Assembly: GCA_024640255.1 (NCBI GenBank)
Contig: JAHEFI010000001.1
Span: 248,001 to 312,000 of the forward strand
Direction of reading: 5' to 3'
DNA length: 64,000 nt
Source: Bacteroidota bacterium
GTDB taxonomy: Bacteria; Bacteroidota; Bacteroidia; Chitinophagales; Chitinophagaceae
Below the pieces are notes generated by a model that was not told where the DNA came from, did not search any database, and saw only the letters and a program-made list of their open reading frames with translations. Both the position numbers and the translations under genes were made by a program. Below are positions 31,010 through 41,319 of this stretch, piece by piece (within the stretch, counting starts at the first letter, position 1; every line of letters starts with the position of its first letter).

Positions 31010-31737
31010 TATTTATATTCTTTATTAATAAGGTCAATCGATTTTTTAGCGTAAACAGACATAGAATCAATATTCATGATATAAACATCACTACATAATT
31101 TAAGCATTGAAAATTGATAATTCATTTTATTAGCTGTTTCGGAGTCTATTTTTTTAATCCCTACTTTATTGGGTATTTCAATAGCTGGAAATCTCCATTG
31201 TTTGTCAAATAATTTATGATCAGTGTATTCAGGGAATAGTGTTAAAATAGTTTTGTCGGCCTCGTTCTCAAAAGCTTCCATATCTTTCAAATCGTTTTTA
31301 AAGAAATTGAATTTAGAGATATAGTAGTTTAATTCAGTATTTTCTTTTTCTGTTAAATAGCCTTTAGCTTCTGCTTCATTTCTACTTTTTTCATTTGGAT
31401 TAAAATGCCACCACCAAATTGTTTTTAATATTAAAGCATAAAATGCTTTTTGATCCACTTTTGATTGATCACCATTATTTAATGCAATCAAACTATCGCA
31501 ATTTTTAATTTTTTCTTGACTAAAGCTTTTATGAAATTCAAATTGTTTAAGATCGGCTTCTAAATCATGCGCTACTGTTTGTAATAGTTCTTTTTTCTTT
31601 TCTTTTTCAGACATGTGTTCTCTTACATTTTCAGCAAAGAAACCTAATGTTACGGCTGTAAATAACATTACAAATTCAATAATGTATTCTGACCATTTTT
31701 TCTTGTGTGTAGGGTGGTGTGGGTGATGTACTTCCAT
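31009..31737 (-). CDS. MEVHH-family single-TM protein (subtype HHPHHPTHKKKWSEY), array 1 gene 1
   Basis: Start trimmed to MEVHHPHHPTHKKKWSEY by comparison with paralogs. Confidence 0.75.
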   Translation of the reverse strand: MEVHHPHHPTHKKKWSEYIIEFVMLFTAVTLGFFAENVREHMSEKEKKKELLQTVAHDLEADLKQFEFHKSFSQEKIKNCDSLIALNNGDQSKVDQKAFYALILKTIWWWHFNPNEKSRNEAEAKGYLTEKENTELNYYISKFNFFKNDLKDMEAFENEADKTILTLFPEYTDHKLFDKQWRFPAIEIPNKVGIKKIDSETANKMNYQFSMLKLCSDVYIMNIDSMSVYAKKSIDLINKEYK

Positions 31738-31806
31738 TTTGTAGATTTTAACAGCACTTAAGATATTGTTAGTTAAGCATTTAGTCAACTATATTTTGCA
31801 CTGTTT

Positions 31807-31831
31807 TGTTCCTAAATTTCAAATTGGAACA
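31807..31831. promoter_or_regulatory. dyad TGTTCC-N13-GGAACA upstream of MEVHH array 1
   Basis: TGTTCCtaaatttcaaattGGAACA, about 70 bp upstream of the first MEVHH start. Confidence 0.7.
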
Positions 31832-31887
31832 TATTTAGGCCTAAAAACAACCAAAAAAGCCCATTTTGGGTTAATTTAGGTAGCAAG

Positions 31888-32244
31888 ATGAACACAAAAC
31901 CTACAACAGTAGAGGAATATATTAAATCATTTCCTAAATCAACACAGGTCTTATTAAAGCAAGTAAGAGCTGTTATTAAAGAAATTGCTCCAGAGGCAGA
32001 AGAGCTTATAGCATATGGTATGCCGGGGTATAAATTGAATAAAAAGCCTTTAGTGTATTTTGCTGGATATGAAAAACATATTGGCTTTTATGCCACACCC
32101 AATGGACACGAAAAATTCGCAAAAGAACTTTCTAAATACAAACAGGGTAAAGGTTCGGTACAATTTCCCATTGAAGAACCAATGCCTTTAGCATTAATTA
32201 AAAAGATAGTTGTCTTTAGGGTCAAAGAAAACTTAAAGAAGTAG
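31888..32244 (+). CDS. DUF1801-family protein
   Basis: TTVEEYIKSFPKSTQVLLKQVRAVIKEIAPEAEELIAYGMPGYKLN. Confidence 0.85.
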   Translation: MNTKPTTVEEYIKSFPKSTQVLLKQVRAVIKEIAPEAEELIAYGMPGYKLNKKPLVYFAGYEKHIGFYATPNGHEKFAKELSKYKQGKGSVQFPIEEPMPLALIKKIVVFRVKENLKK

Positions 32245-32249
32245 TAGCC

Positions 32250-34652
32250 TTAATACTCGGCATTAAATTTATTTTCTAGCATTTTGTCTTTTAAAGTTGA
32301 TTTAAAAGAGTATGCTAGCGTAATCATAAATGCTCTTGTGTCTGATTTGCTTGAACGGAAAACAGAAAAAGTAGATGTTTGCGTATTGTATCCACTCTTT
32401 AATGTATTAAATGCATCTACAATAATAAAGTTCAATTTAAAATTACTCTTACCTAATTTTTCTTGTAATCCAAGATCAACATTATAGTTGGCAAAGCTTT
32501 CACCCTGTGGAGTTGTTTTAGGAGAAATGTAATTAGCTATTATTTGAAGCTTGCTTGAACTATTTAAATTAAAATTATTAATCAATTTACCACTCCAGTT
32601 GGTACCACTTCTAATGCCATCATTCACTAAATTAGAACCATTGATATTTTGCTGAAATAAAGTAGCACTTACGTTATAATCATAAAATCGAAAAGGCTTA
32701 CCATTAATCATTGTTTCTACACCGTAGTTATCTGTATTGCCAATATTCATAGGCATATTTAAAATAGCTCCGTTAGCCAATTGAGTATAATAAGATCTAA
32801 TAGCATTAATAGAATGTCTGAAAAATAAGTTAGTAGTGAAATTAATTTTTGCATTTCCAGTATTGTAAGAAAGCTCGTATGCATCTATGATTTCTGGTTT
32901 CAAATTTGGATTACCACTGTGCGGGCTAAGAATATCAGTAATATCAACAAAAGGATTTAACTGACCCAAACCTGGTCTATTAATTCTTTTACCATAACTT
33001 AGTTTGATACTTTCTTTTTGATTAAAACTATAAGCTACATGTGCAGTGGGGAATAATTTTACATAATCATTTGTAAACCTTGTGCTTTGAGTGTTGGTTT
33101 CACCATTATTAGATACCTGCTCGGCTCTAATTCCTGTAGCATAATTCCAACTCGATTCCTTTCCTTTTATATAATTTGTATTATGATACTGAAAGTAAAG
33201 TGCTTGAACCTGCTCGTTAAAATTAAAAATATTACTTGCTGCTGTATTAGTAATATAGTTTTCGTTTATTTTATCTGCTGTTAAAAAATCCGTTTTGATA
33301 GTTCTAAATAAGCCCTTGTATCCTGTTTCTATAACACCCATTTCTGAAGTGGGAATACTATAATCTATAGCTGCATTAGTAATAACACCATCTTCGTAAT
33401 TATGTGTAAGCTGTGTTTGTCTTGCAGCAATAGCCATGCCGTCAATATTTAATGCCGTTGTGTATATATCTGTATTTTGACGACCTTTCTCCAATGAAGT
33501 GCTCAAACTAGTATTTAAAGACTTACTTGAATTTTCAAATGTTTTTAAATAGTTTAATGCAAATTCACCTTCTTTCACTCTTTCGTATTCATAAGAGTGG
33601 CGATCATTGCTACTAGTAAAGCCAGTATTTTTATTGTAAAGTTTACTAACTAAATCTTCATTATTATCTTGGCCCTCCATATTGCCAATGGCTTCAAAAG
33701 AAAAAGCATTGTACTGGTTTGGGGTGTAGTCAATATTTAATTTTAAATTTTGTAGTGTTTCTAGTCTCTTATCATTTCTATTTTGTCCTACAAAATAATT
33801 ATCTAACAAGTTAAAATTGGTTCGATCACTTTGAATTTTTCTAGATCTTCCTGCAAATCTATTATCGTAGCCAAGTCCTATATTCCATTTACCAACTTTG
33901 TTATTTAAAATAATAGAACTATTCATTCTACCCTTGGCACCCACACCAGCCCCCAATGCTAAAGCACCATTGGTTCCAGCTTGCTTGTTTTTCTTCAATT
34001 TGATATTAATAATTCCACTTTCAGCATTCGCATCATATTTTGAAGAAGCGTTATTAATAATCTCAATACTTTCAATACTACTAGCGGCAATTTGATCAGT
34101 ATTAGCAATTCCTGAATTTCTTCCATTAATTAAAATCAAAGGAGTCTTTCCTCTCAAAGTAATTGCACCCTCATTATCTACCGTAACTGTAGGAGTTGAT
34201 TTTAAAATATCAGTAGCAGTACCACCTATCTGAGTTATATTATTTGCTGTATTTACTACAAAACCCTCAGATGTTTTTTCAATCATCTTTTTCTGTGCCA
34301 CTACAATAACATTACTAAGCTCAGATTTATTTTCTTCAATATTCAAATCTTTTAATTGGTATTCCTTACTATCAGAACTAAGGGTAACATTTTTTGAAAT
34401 AGACAGATATCCTACAAGCTTAACGCTTAGTTTGTATTTTCCAAAAGCAAGGTTATTGAAACTAAATTGACCCAAGCTATCAGATGCTTCATATAAAAGC
34501 ACTTTTGTTGAATCTTGTGCATTGGATAGGGTAACAGTAGCAAATTCTAATGGCTTGCCATTATTGACAATATTTCCGTATATTTTTCCTTGAGCTAAAG
34601 CTATATCTTGAATACCTGCCAAAAGGCATATAATGATTATATATTTTTTCAC
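32250..34652 (-). CDS. TonB-dependent receptor / outer membrane beta-barrel protein with carboxypeptidase-like N-terminal domain
   Basis: KIYGNIVNNGKPLEFATVTL..., plug-like LKSTPTVTVDNEGAITLRGKTPLILINGR, barrel C-terminus. Confidence 0.9.
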   Translation of the reverse strand: MKKYIIIICLLAGIQDIALAQGKIYGNIVNNGKPLEFATVTLSNAQDSTKVLLYEASDSLGQFSFNNLAFGKYKLSVKLVGYLSISKNVTLSSDSKEYQLKDLNIEENKSELSNVIVVAQKKMIEKTSEGFVVNTANNITQIGGTATDILKSTPTVTVDNEGAITLRGKTPLILINGRNSGIANTDQIAASSIESIEIINNASSKYDANAESGIINIKLKKNKQAGTNGALALGAGVGAKGRMNSSIILNNKVGKWNIGLGYDNRFAGRSRKIQSDRTNFNLLDNYFVGQNRNDKRLETLQNLKLNIDYTPNQYNAFSFEAIGNMEGQDNNEDLVSKLYNKNTGFTSSNDRHSYEYERVKEGEFALNYLKTFENSSKSLNTSLSTSLEKGRQNTDIYTTALNIDGMAIAARQTQLTHNYEDGVITNAAIDYSIPTSEMGVIETGYKGLFRTIKTDFLTADKINENYITNTAASNIFNFNEQVQALYFQYHNTNYIKGKESSWNYATGIRAEQVSNNGETNTQSTRFTNDYVKLFPTAHVAYSFNQKESIKLSYGKRINRPGLGQLNPFVDITDILSPHSGNPNLKPEIIDAYELSYNTGNAKINFTTNLFFRHSINAIRSYYTQLANGAILNMPMNIGNTDNYGVETMINGKPFRFYDYNVSATLFQQNINGSNLVNDGIRSGTNWSGKLINNFNLNSSSKLQIIANYISPKTTPQGESFANYNVDLGLQEKLGKSNFKLNFIIVDAFNTLKSGYNTQTSTFSVFRSSKSDTRAFMITLAYSFKSTLKDKMLENKFNAEY

Positions 34653-34778
34653 TGTTCAAAATTATCCAATAAAAAAGGAATGGGCTTGTTAAATTATACG
34701 AATGGAGTCTGTGTTTTGACAAAACTCATTAATTAAGGTTTAAATAGAAATCATTAATTTTATTCAAATTCCTATAAT

Positions 34779-35249
34779 ATGAATGAATTGGTTCAAATAG
34801 TTAATTACAAACCTGAATATAGAGCAGCTTTCGCCGATTTAAATAAAGAGTGGATTTCCAAGTATTTTAAAATGGAAGAGGCCGATCATAAAGCATTAGA
34901 CAATGCAGATTCTTATATCATAAACAATGGCGGTTATATTTTAGTCGCTTTGTATGAAAATGAACCTATAGGGGTATGTGCATTAATCAAAATGGACGAT
35001 CCTGATTATGATTTTGAATTAGCCAAAATGGCTGTCTCACCAAAAGCACAAGGAAAGAAAATTGGTTGGATGATTGGTGAAGCAATAAAAGATAAGGCAA
35101 GAAAGCTAGGAGCTAAAAAACTTTATCTTGAAAGCAATACTATACTCACTCCTGCAATTAATCTATACAGGAAGCTTGGCTTTATTGAAGTTTTTGGACG
35201 CACAACTCCATATGAGCGTTGTAATATACAGATGGAGCTTGTTTTGTAG
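34779..35249 (+). CDS. GNAT family N-acetyltransferase
   Basis: LAKMAVSPKAQGKKIGWMIGEA..LYLESNTILTPAINLYRKLGF. Confidence 0.88.
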   Translation: MNELVQIVNYKPEYRAAFADLNKEWISKYFKMEEADHKALDNADSYIINNGGYILVALYENEPIGVCALIKMDDPDYDFELAKMAVSPKAQGKKIGWMIGEAIKDKARKLGAKKLYLESNTILTPAINLYRKLGFIEVFGRTTPYERCNIQMELVL

Positions 35250-35254
35250 AAGAA

Positions 35255-35881
35255 TTAGTTTTTCTTAAAAAGTAAAGATAATATTCTTGGTATTTGAGAC
35301 CTATCATTGTCATCAAACCATTCTTCAAGCACTAATAAGGAAAAATTATATTTTTTTGAAGCATGAATAAAATCTGAAACATTATGTGTAAAGCAAGTAA
35401 CTTCTTGTTCACCTTCAGGTGTATTGTATCTTGCTTTTGATCCTGCATATTGTTTGAATGGATGAAATTCTCCAATATACATATACCCTCCAGTCTTAAG
35501 AACTTTACTTGTTTTATTAAAGATCTCGTCTATACTTTCAACATGTTCAAGAATTAAACTAAAAGAAATTAAGTCAATTTCATCAGTAGAAAAATTCCAT
35601 GGCTTATTGATATCAGCTATTACAAATTCAACATTGCTAGTGTTAACTTTCTTAGAGGCTTTAGCCATCATTTCTTCTGAAAAATCTGCTGCAATTACTT
35701 TTTGTGCTCTTTGTTCAAACCAAACGGTATTCTTACCTGTACCACAACCAAATTCCAGCACTTTGTGAAAATCAATAGAAGATAGAACAGACCTTAAAGC
35801 CACTGCTTCCAGATCTCTGGTCTTATTCTCATTGGTATCATATTGCTCAGACCACTCTTTGTATGCTTCTTTAATATTCAT
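35255..35881 (-). CDS. class I SAM-dependent methyltransferase
   Basis: VLEFGCGTGKNTVWF; start trimmed to MNIKEAYKEW. Confidence 0.85.
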   Translation of the reverse strand: MNIKEAYKEWSEQYDTNENKTRDLEAVALRSVLSSIDFHKVLEFGCGTGKNTVWFEQRAQKVIAADFSEEMMAKASKKVNTSNVEFVIADINKPWNFSTDEIDLISFSLILEHVESIDEIFNKTSKVLKTGGYMYIGEFHPFKQYAGSKARYNTPEGEQEVTCFTHNVSDFIHASKKYNFSLLVLEEWFDDNDRSQIPRILSLLFKKN

Positions 35882-35946
35882 ATCACAAAATTTGATGTTT
35901 TTTGTGGAATAACCTAATTTCACGGCTACAAACAAACATTAGTTTA

Positions 35947-36894
35947 ATGGGTAAGATTCTAGTCATTGGTGCAGGGGGGCAATTGGGTACAGAATTGACA
36001 AAAGTACTAGCTGACAGATACGGAAACGAAGCGATCATTGCTACAGATTTTCAAGAGGCTGTTAGACCTAAATTCAATTATTGTAGTTTTTATATTTTGA
36101 ATGTTCTGAATAAGACAGAGTTGGAGGCTATCATAAAAACAGAAGGAGTTAGTCAGATTTATCATTTAGCGGCTATTTTGTCTGCAGCTGGTGAAAAAAA
36201 TCCATTACAAGCTTGGGATTTAAATATGGGTGGCTTACTCAATGTATTAGAGGTTTCTAGAGAATATAAAATAGAGAAAGTATTTTGGCCAAGTTCCATT
36301 GCTGTTTTTGGTCCACATTCAGAAAAAGATCAAACACCTCAAAATGCTTTTAAAGATCCAAATACTATTTACGGTATTTCAAAATTAGCAGGAGAACATT
36401 GGTGCGAGTATTATTTTAATAAATATGGAGTGGATGTAAGAAGTATTAGATACCCTGGATTAATTGGATACAAGTCAATGCCAGGTGGAGGTACAACAGA
36501 TTATGCGGTGGATATTTATCACAAAGCATTGAAGGGTGAAAAATTTTCTTGCTTTTTAAATGAACATACTTACTTGCCAATGATGTATATGGATGATGCA
36601 ATTAATGCAACACTTCAATTAATGGATGCACCAAAAGAAAAAATTACTATCAGAACTAGTTACAATATTTCAGGATTAAGTTTTTCTCCTGCGGAAATTT
36701 ATCAAAGCATAGTAAAACACTACCCTAATTTTGAAATTAAGTATCAATCAGATTTTAGACAAGCTATTGCAGACAGCTGGCCTAATAGTATTGACGATAG
36801 CGCTGCAAAAGCAGACTGGGCTTGGCATCCAAAATTTGATCTAGAAGCCATGACCTCGGCTATTATTACTAATTTGCCAAAGTATTTTAATTAA
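35947..36894 (+). CDS. NAD-dependent epimerase/dehydratase, L-threonine 3-dehydrogenase-like
   Basis: ILVIGAGGQLGTELTKVL Rossmann motif, YGISKLAGE; directly upstream of kbl. Confidence 0.8.
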   Translation: MGKILVIGAGGQLGTELTKVLADRYGNEAIIATDFQEAVRPKFNYCSFYILNVLNKTELEAIIKTEGVSQIYHLAAILSAAGEKNPLQAWDLNMGGLLNVLEVSREYKIEKVFWPSSIAVFGPHSEKDQTPQNAFKDPNTIYGISKLAGEHWCEYYFNKYGVDVRSIRYPGLIGYKSMPGGGTTDYAVDIYHKALKGEKFSCFLNEHTYLPMMYMDDAINATLQLMDAPKEKITIRTSYNISGLSFSPAEIYQSIVKHYPNFEIKYQSDFRQAIADSWPNSIDDSAAKADWAWHPKFDLEAMTSAIITNLPKYFN

Positions 36895-36907
36895 TAATTG
36901 AATAGAT

Positions 36908-38107
36908 ATGTACAATCAGTTTAAACCAGTTTTAACAAAAGAGTTGGCTTCAATTAAAGAAGCAGGATTATATAAAAAAGAAAGAATCATTACTTCTCCA
37001 CAAGCTGCAGAGATTACTATTGAAGGAGGTAAAACTGTTTTAAATTTTTGTGCAAACAACTATCTAGGTTTATCATCTCATCCCAAAGTAATAGAAGCTG
37101 CAAAAGCTGCTATAGATTCACACGGTTTTGGCTTGTCTTCTGTTAGATTTATTTGTGGCACACAGGATATTCATAAAATTTTGGAAGAAAAAATCTCTGC
37201 TTTCTTAGGGACAGAAGATACCATTTTATATGCTGCGGCATTTGATGCGAATGGTGGTGTGTTTGAACCATTGTTTGGAGAAAAAGATGCTATCATTTCT
37301 GATTCATTAAATCACGCATCCATTATTGATGGAGTAAGATTAACAAAATCTATGCGTTATAGATATGAGCATAATTCAATGGAAGATTTAGAATCTAAAT
37401 TACAAGAAGCTATTGCAGCAGGTGCTCAACAAAAAATTATTGTAACAGATGGCGCTTTCTCTATGGATGGAACCATTGCACAATTAGATAAAATTGTTGA
37501 ACTAGCTGAAAAATATGAAGCATTGGTGATGAGCGATGAATGTCATTCAACAGGTTTTTTGGGAAAGACAGGAAGAGGTGTCCATGAATTAAAAGGAGTG
37601 ATGGGCAAGATTGATATTATTACTGGCACATTGGGCAAAGCATTAGGTGGCGCATCTGGTGGATTTACTTCAGGCAGAAAAGAAATTATTGATTTATTAA
37701 GACAAAGATCAAGACCATATTTATTCTCTAATACATTAGCACCATCAATTACAGGCGCTTCTATCGCGGTATTTGATTTATTGTCTCAAACAACTGAGTT
37801 AAGAGATCAATTAGAAACTAACACGCAATATTTTAGAGAGAAAATAACTGCTGCTGGATTTGATATTAAACCAGGAACACATCCAATTGTTCCCATCATG
37901 TTATATGATGCGGTTGTATCACAAACAATGGCAGAAAAGTTATTAGAAAAGGGGATTTATGTAATTGGATTTTACTACCCAGTGGTAGCAAAAGGGCAAG
38001 CAAGAATTCGTGTTCAAATTTCTGCTGCTCATACTAAAGAACATCTAGATAAAGCTATACAAGCATTTACTGAAGTGGGCAAGGAATTAGGAGTAATTAA
38101 AGGATAA
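36908..38107 (+). CDS. kbl: glycine C-acetyltransferase (2-amino-3-ketobutyrate CoA ligase)
   Basis: NFCANNYLGLSSHPKVIEAAK, SDSLNHASIIDG, DECHSTGFLG, TLGKALGGASGG. Confidence 0.92.
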   Translation: MYNQFKPVLTKELASIKEAGLYKKERIITSPQAAEITIEGGKTVLNFCANNYLGLSSHPKVIEAAKAAIDSHGFGLSSVRFICGTQDIHKILEEKISAFLGTEDTILYAAAFDANGGVFEPLFGEKDAIISDSLNHASIIDGVRLTKSMRYRYEHNSMEDLESKLQEAIAAGAQQKIIVTDGAFSMDGTIAQLDKIVELAEKYEALVMSDECHSTGFLGKTGRGVHELKGVMGKIDIITGTLGKALGGASGGFTSGRKEIIDLLRQRSRPYLFSNTLAPSITGASIAVFDLLSQTTELRDQLETNTQYFREKITAAGFDIKPGTHPIVPIMLYDAVVSQTMAEKLLEKGIYVIGFYYPVVAKGQARIRVQISAAHTKEHLDKAIQAFTEVGKELGVIKG

Positions 38108-38128
38108 TATTCCTTAAAATATTTATTT

Positions 38129-40195
38129 TTGAGGATGAAAAGTAAATATTTTTTTGCCCTAGTTTTTGTTTCTACCAGCTTGTTTGCACAAAAAAATGAG
38201 TTTCGTTTTAGCGATTTTGAACTAAGTACCTCATTGAATAGTAATAAACAATTTACTTATTCTTTAAATTATCTAGGGAAGCATATAATCAAAGAATCTG
38301 CTATTGGCCTTGATTTAGCAAAGCCTTTACAAAAATTAGTAGCTTTTAATTTACTAGGCTTAGATACTTCAGAAGTTAATACTACTTGGAAGCCTATCTG
38401 GGGAGAGCAAGACGAAATCCGAAATAATTACAAAGAAATTACTTGTCATTTACAATCCATTAATTCTCCTTCCATTTTAATGGACGTACAATTCAGAATT
38501 TTTAAAGATGGGATAGGATTTAGGTATATATTCCCAAAACAAAACAATCTTCAATATTTTATTGTCAAAGACGAATTAACAGAATTTCACTTAAGTGGCG
38601 ATCATAAAGCATTCTGGATTCCAGGCGATTTTGATACAAATGAGTACATGTATAATACTACTAAACTTTCAGAAGTAAACGCAATGGACGCTGCTAGTAA
38701 AGAAAAAGATATTGCAGTAACTTCTTTGATATCTAATCAAAGTGTTCAAACTCCTTTGATGTTAAAATCAGAAGATGGGATTTATATTAATATTCATGAA
38801 GCAGCATTATTGAATTATCCTGCTATGAATTTAAATCTTGATAAAACCAATTATACTTTAACATCAACGCTTGTTCCAGACCCGGTTGGCAATAAAGCCT
38901 ATTTACAAGCACCATTCAACACACCTTGGAGAACCATTATTATTTCTAACAAAGCGAAAAATATTTTAGCATCTAAAACAATTTTAAATTTAAATGAACC
39001 AACCAAACTTGAAAAAACAGATTGGATAAAACCTCAAAAATATATGGGTGTTTGGTGGGAGATGCATATTGGGAAAGCTACATGGCAAAAAGAAGGCGGC
39101 AAACATGGGGCTACAACAGAGAACACTAAAAAATATCTTGACTTTGCAGCTGCACATCATTTTGACGGGGTTTTAGTTGAAGGTTGGAATAAAGGATGGG
39201 AAGAATGGTTTGGTAATTGGAGAGAAGATGTATTTGATTTTGTGACTCCTTATGATGATTATAATATTGACTACTTATCTAAATATGCAAAAGAAAAAGG
39301 CATTAAATTAATTATGCATCATGAAACATCAGGTGCAGTGACAAGTTATGAAAGAAGATTTGATACAGCTTTTAGATTTATGCAACTTTATGGTATTAAT
39401 ACAGTTAAAACTGGTTATGTTGGAAAGATCATTCCAAGAGGAGAACACCATGATGGGCAGTGGATGGTTAATCATTATTTAAGGGTAGCAGAAAAAACTG
39501 GTGAATATAAAATTATGTTGGATGCTCATGAGCCTGTTCATTCTACTGGATTACATAGAACATATCCCAATTGGATGTCTAATGAAGCAGCAAGAGGAAC
39601 TGAATTTAATAATGCGCCAACTTTAGGCATTGTGCCTGAACATCAAACTATTTTACCATTTACAAGGTTAATGGGCGGCCCAATGGACTATACACCTGGT
39701 TTATTTCATTTCAAATTAAATCAATTTGATTCAAGTAGAAAGCAGGTTGTAAAATCAACACTTGCTAAACAGTTAGCCTTATATGTTACTATGTATAGTC
39801 CACTGCAAATGGCAGCTGATTTACCTGAGAACTATTTAAAACATATGGATGCATTTCAATTTATTGAAGATGTTCCAGTAAACTGGTCTGAAACAAATAT
39901 TATAGATGCAGAACCAGGCGATTTTATCACTATTGCAAGAAGAGGCAAAAACACTAAGAATTGGTTTGTTGGTTCTATTACAGATGAAAATGAAAGGATA
40001 TCTACTATCAAATTAGATTTTCTAGAAAAAGGTAAAAAATATTTAGCAACTATTTATAAAGATGGAGCGGATGCCAATTATGATCAATATCCTGAGTCAT
40101 ATAATATTGAAAAAAAGTTTGTTGATGCAAATACATCTTTAAATATAAAAATGGCAAGAGGAGGAGGATTTGCAATATCTCTTATCCAACAATAA
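38129..40195 (+). CDS. glycoside hydrolase family 97 (alpha-glucosidase/galactosidase-like)
   Basis: YMGVWWEMHIGKATW, FDGVLVEGWNKGWE, MLDAHEPVHSTGLHRTYPNWMSNEAARGTEFN. Confidence 0.9.
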   Translation: MRMKSKYFFALVFVSTSLFAQKNEFRFSDFELSTSLNSNKQFTYSLNYLGKHIIKESAIGLDLAKPLQKLVAFNLLGLDTSEVNTTWKPIWGEQDEIRNNYKEITCHLQSINSPSILMDVQFRIFKDGIGFRYIFPKQNNLQYFIVKDELTEFHLSGDHKAFWIPGDFDTNEYMYNTTKLSEVNAMDAASKEKDIAVTSLISNQSVQTPLMLKSEDGIYINIHEAALLNYPAMNLNLDKTNYTLTSTLVPDPVGNKAYLQAPFNTPWRTIIISNKAKNILASKTILNLNEPTKLEKTDWIKPQKYMGVWWEMHIGKATWQKEGGKHGATTENTKKYLDFAAAHHFDGVLVEGWNKGWEEWFGNWREDVFDFVTPYDDYNIDYLSKYAKEKGIKLIMHHETSGAVTSYERRFDTAFRFMQLYGINTVKTGYVGKIIPRGEHHDGQWMVNHYLRVAEKTGEYKIMLDAHEPVHSTGLHRTYPNWMSNEAARGTEFNNAPTLGIVPEHQTILPFTRLMGGPMDYTPGLFHFKLNQFDSSRKQVVKSTLAKQLALYVTMYSPLQMAADLPENYLKHMDAFQFIEDVPVNWSETNIIDAEPGDFITIARRGKNTKNWFVGSITDENERISTIKLDFLEKGKKYLATIYKDGADANYDQYPESYNIEKKFVDANTSLNIKMARGGGFAISLIQQ

Positions 40196-40231
40196 ATGTA
40201 TTATATCTAGAATACAATTTATCTTTGTTTC

Positions 40232-40891
40232 ATGAAAAACAAAGTAGTTATTACTGGATCTACTGGCATGGTAGGAAGTGTTGTTCTTGAGTTATGCTTA
40301 GATAGTAGTGAAGTATCTGAGATTATCTCACTTGTCAGAAAGCCAACCAATATTCAGCACTCGAAATACAAAGAAGTGGTAGTTGCTGATTTTTTACAAT
40401 ATCAAGATCAAGCCGCTTTATTCAATGATGTCAATATTGTTTATTATTGTCTTGGTGCCTATACTGGTTCTGTTCCTGCAGATGAATTTAGAATAATCAA
40501 TTATGATTATCCATTAAACCTAGCTAAAGCCATTCATGAAAAATCGCCGAATGCTAGATTTTGTTTACTTAGTGGTCAAGGGGCTGACAGAACAGAGAAA
40601 AGTACAATGCAATTTGCAAGAGATAAGGGTGCAATAGAAAATGCACTTTCAGCTTTACATTTTGGATCCTTTTATTCATTTAGGCCGGGTTATATTTACC
40701 CCACTAAAAAAAGAAAAGAACCCAATACTTTTTATGTAATTTCAAGAATGGTCTATCCACTTTTAAAGTTATTGGGAAAGTCATTAAGTATTACAGATCA
40801 ACAGTTAGCAAAAGCTATTTTTAATGTTGGTTTGAATGGCTATTCAAAAGAAATATTAGAAAACAAAGACATGAGATTGCTTCAATTATAA
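40232..40891 (+). CDS. NAD(P)H-binding / NAD-dependent epimerase-like protein
   Basis: VVITGSTGMVGSVVLELCL. Confidence 0.8.
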   Translation: MKNKVVITGSTGMVGSVVLELCLDSSEVSEIISLVRKPTNIQHSKYKEVVVADFLQYQDQAALFNDVNIVYYCLGAYTGSVPADEFRIINYDYPLNLAKAIHEKSPNARFCLLSGQGADRTEKSTMQFARDKGAIENALSALHFGSFYSFRPGYIYPTKKRKEPNTFYVISRMVYPLLKLLGKSLSITDQQLAKAIFNVGLNGYSKEILENKDMRLLQL

Positions 40892-40901
40892 TAATAAATT
40901 T

Positions 40902-41303
40902 ATGATTACCATTAAGAATACAGTGAATGCCCCAATTGAAAAGGTTTGGGAATATTGGACAAAAGAAGAGCATGTTAAAAATTGGAATTTTGCAGCAGCT
41001 GATTGGCATTGCCCTAATGCAACAAATAACCTTCAAGTAGGTAGTGAATTTCATTATACAATGGCAGCCAAAGACAATTCCTTTAGTTTTGATTATTGGG
41101 GAACTTATAAAAACATAGAGATAAATAAACAACTTGATTTTGTATTAGGAGATGGAAGAAAGGTGGTGGTTAGTTTTGAATCAACTGAAGATGGAACTAT
41201 AGTTACTGAACATTTTGAACCGGAGCAACAAAATCCATCAGAATTACAACAAACAGGTTGGCAAATGATTTTGGATAATTTTAAGGCTTATGTCGAATGC
41301 TAA
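40902..41303 (+). CDS. SRPBCC/AHSA1-like protein
   Basis: VNAPIEKVWEYWTKEEHVKNWNFAAADWHCPNA...GWQMILDNFKAYVE. Confidence 0.88.
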   Translation: MITIKNTVNAPIEKVWEYWTKEEHVKNWNFAAADWHCPNATNNLQVGSEFHYTMAAKDNSFSFDYWGTYKNIEINKQLDFVLGDGRKVVVSFESTEDGTIVTEHFEPEQQNPSELQQTGWQMILDNFKAYVEC

Positions 41304-41319
41304 ATTTCAATAATTCACT

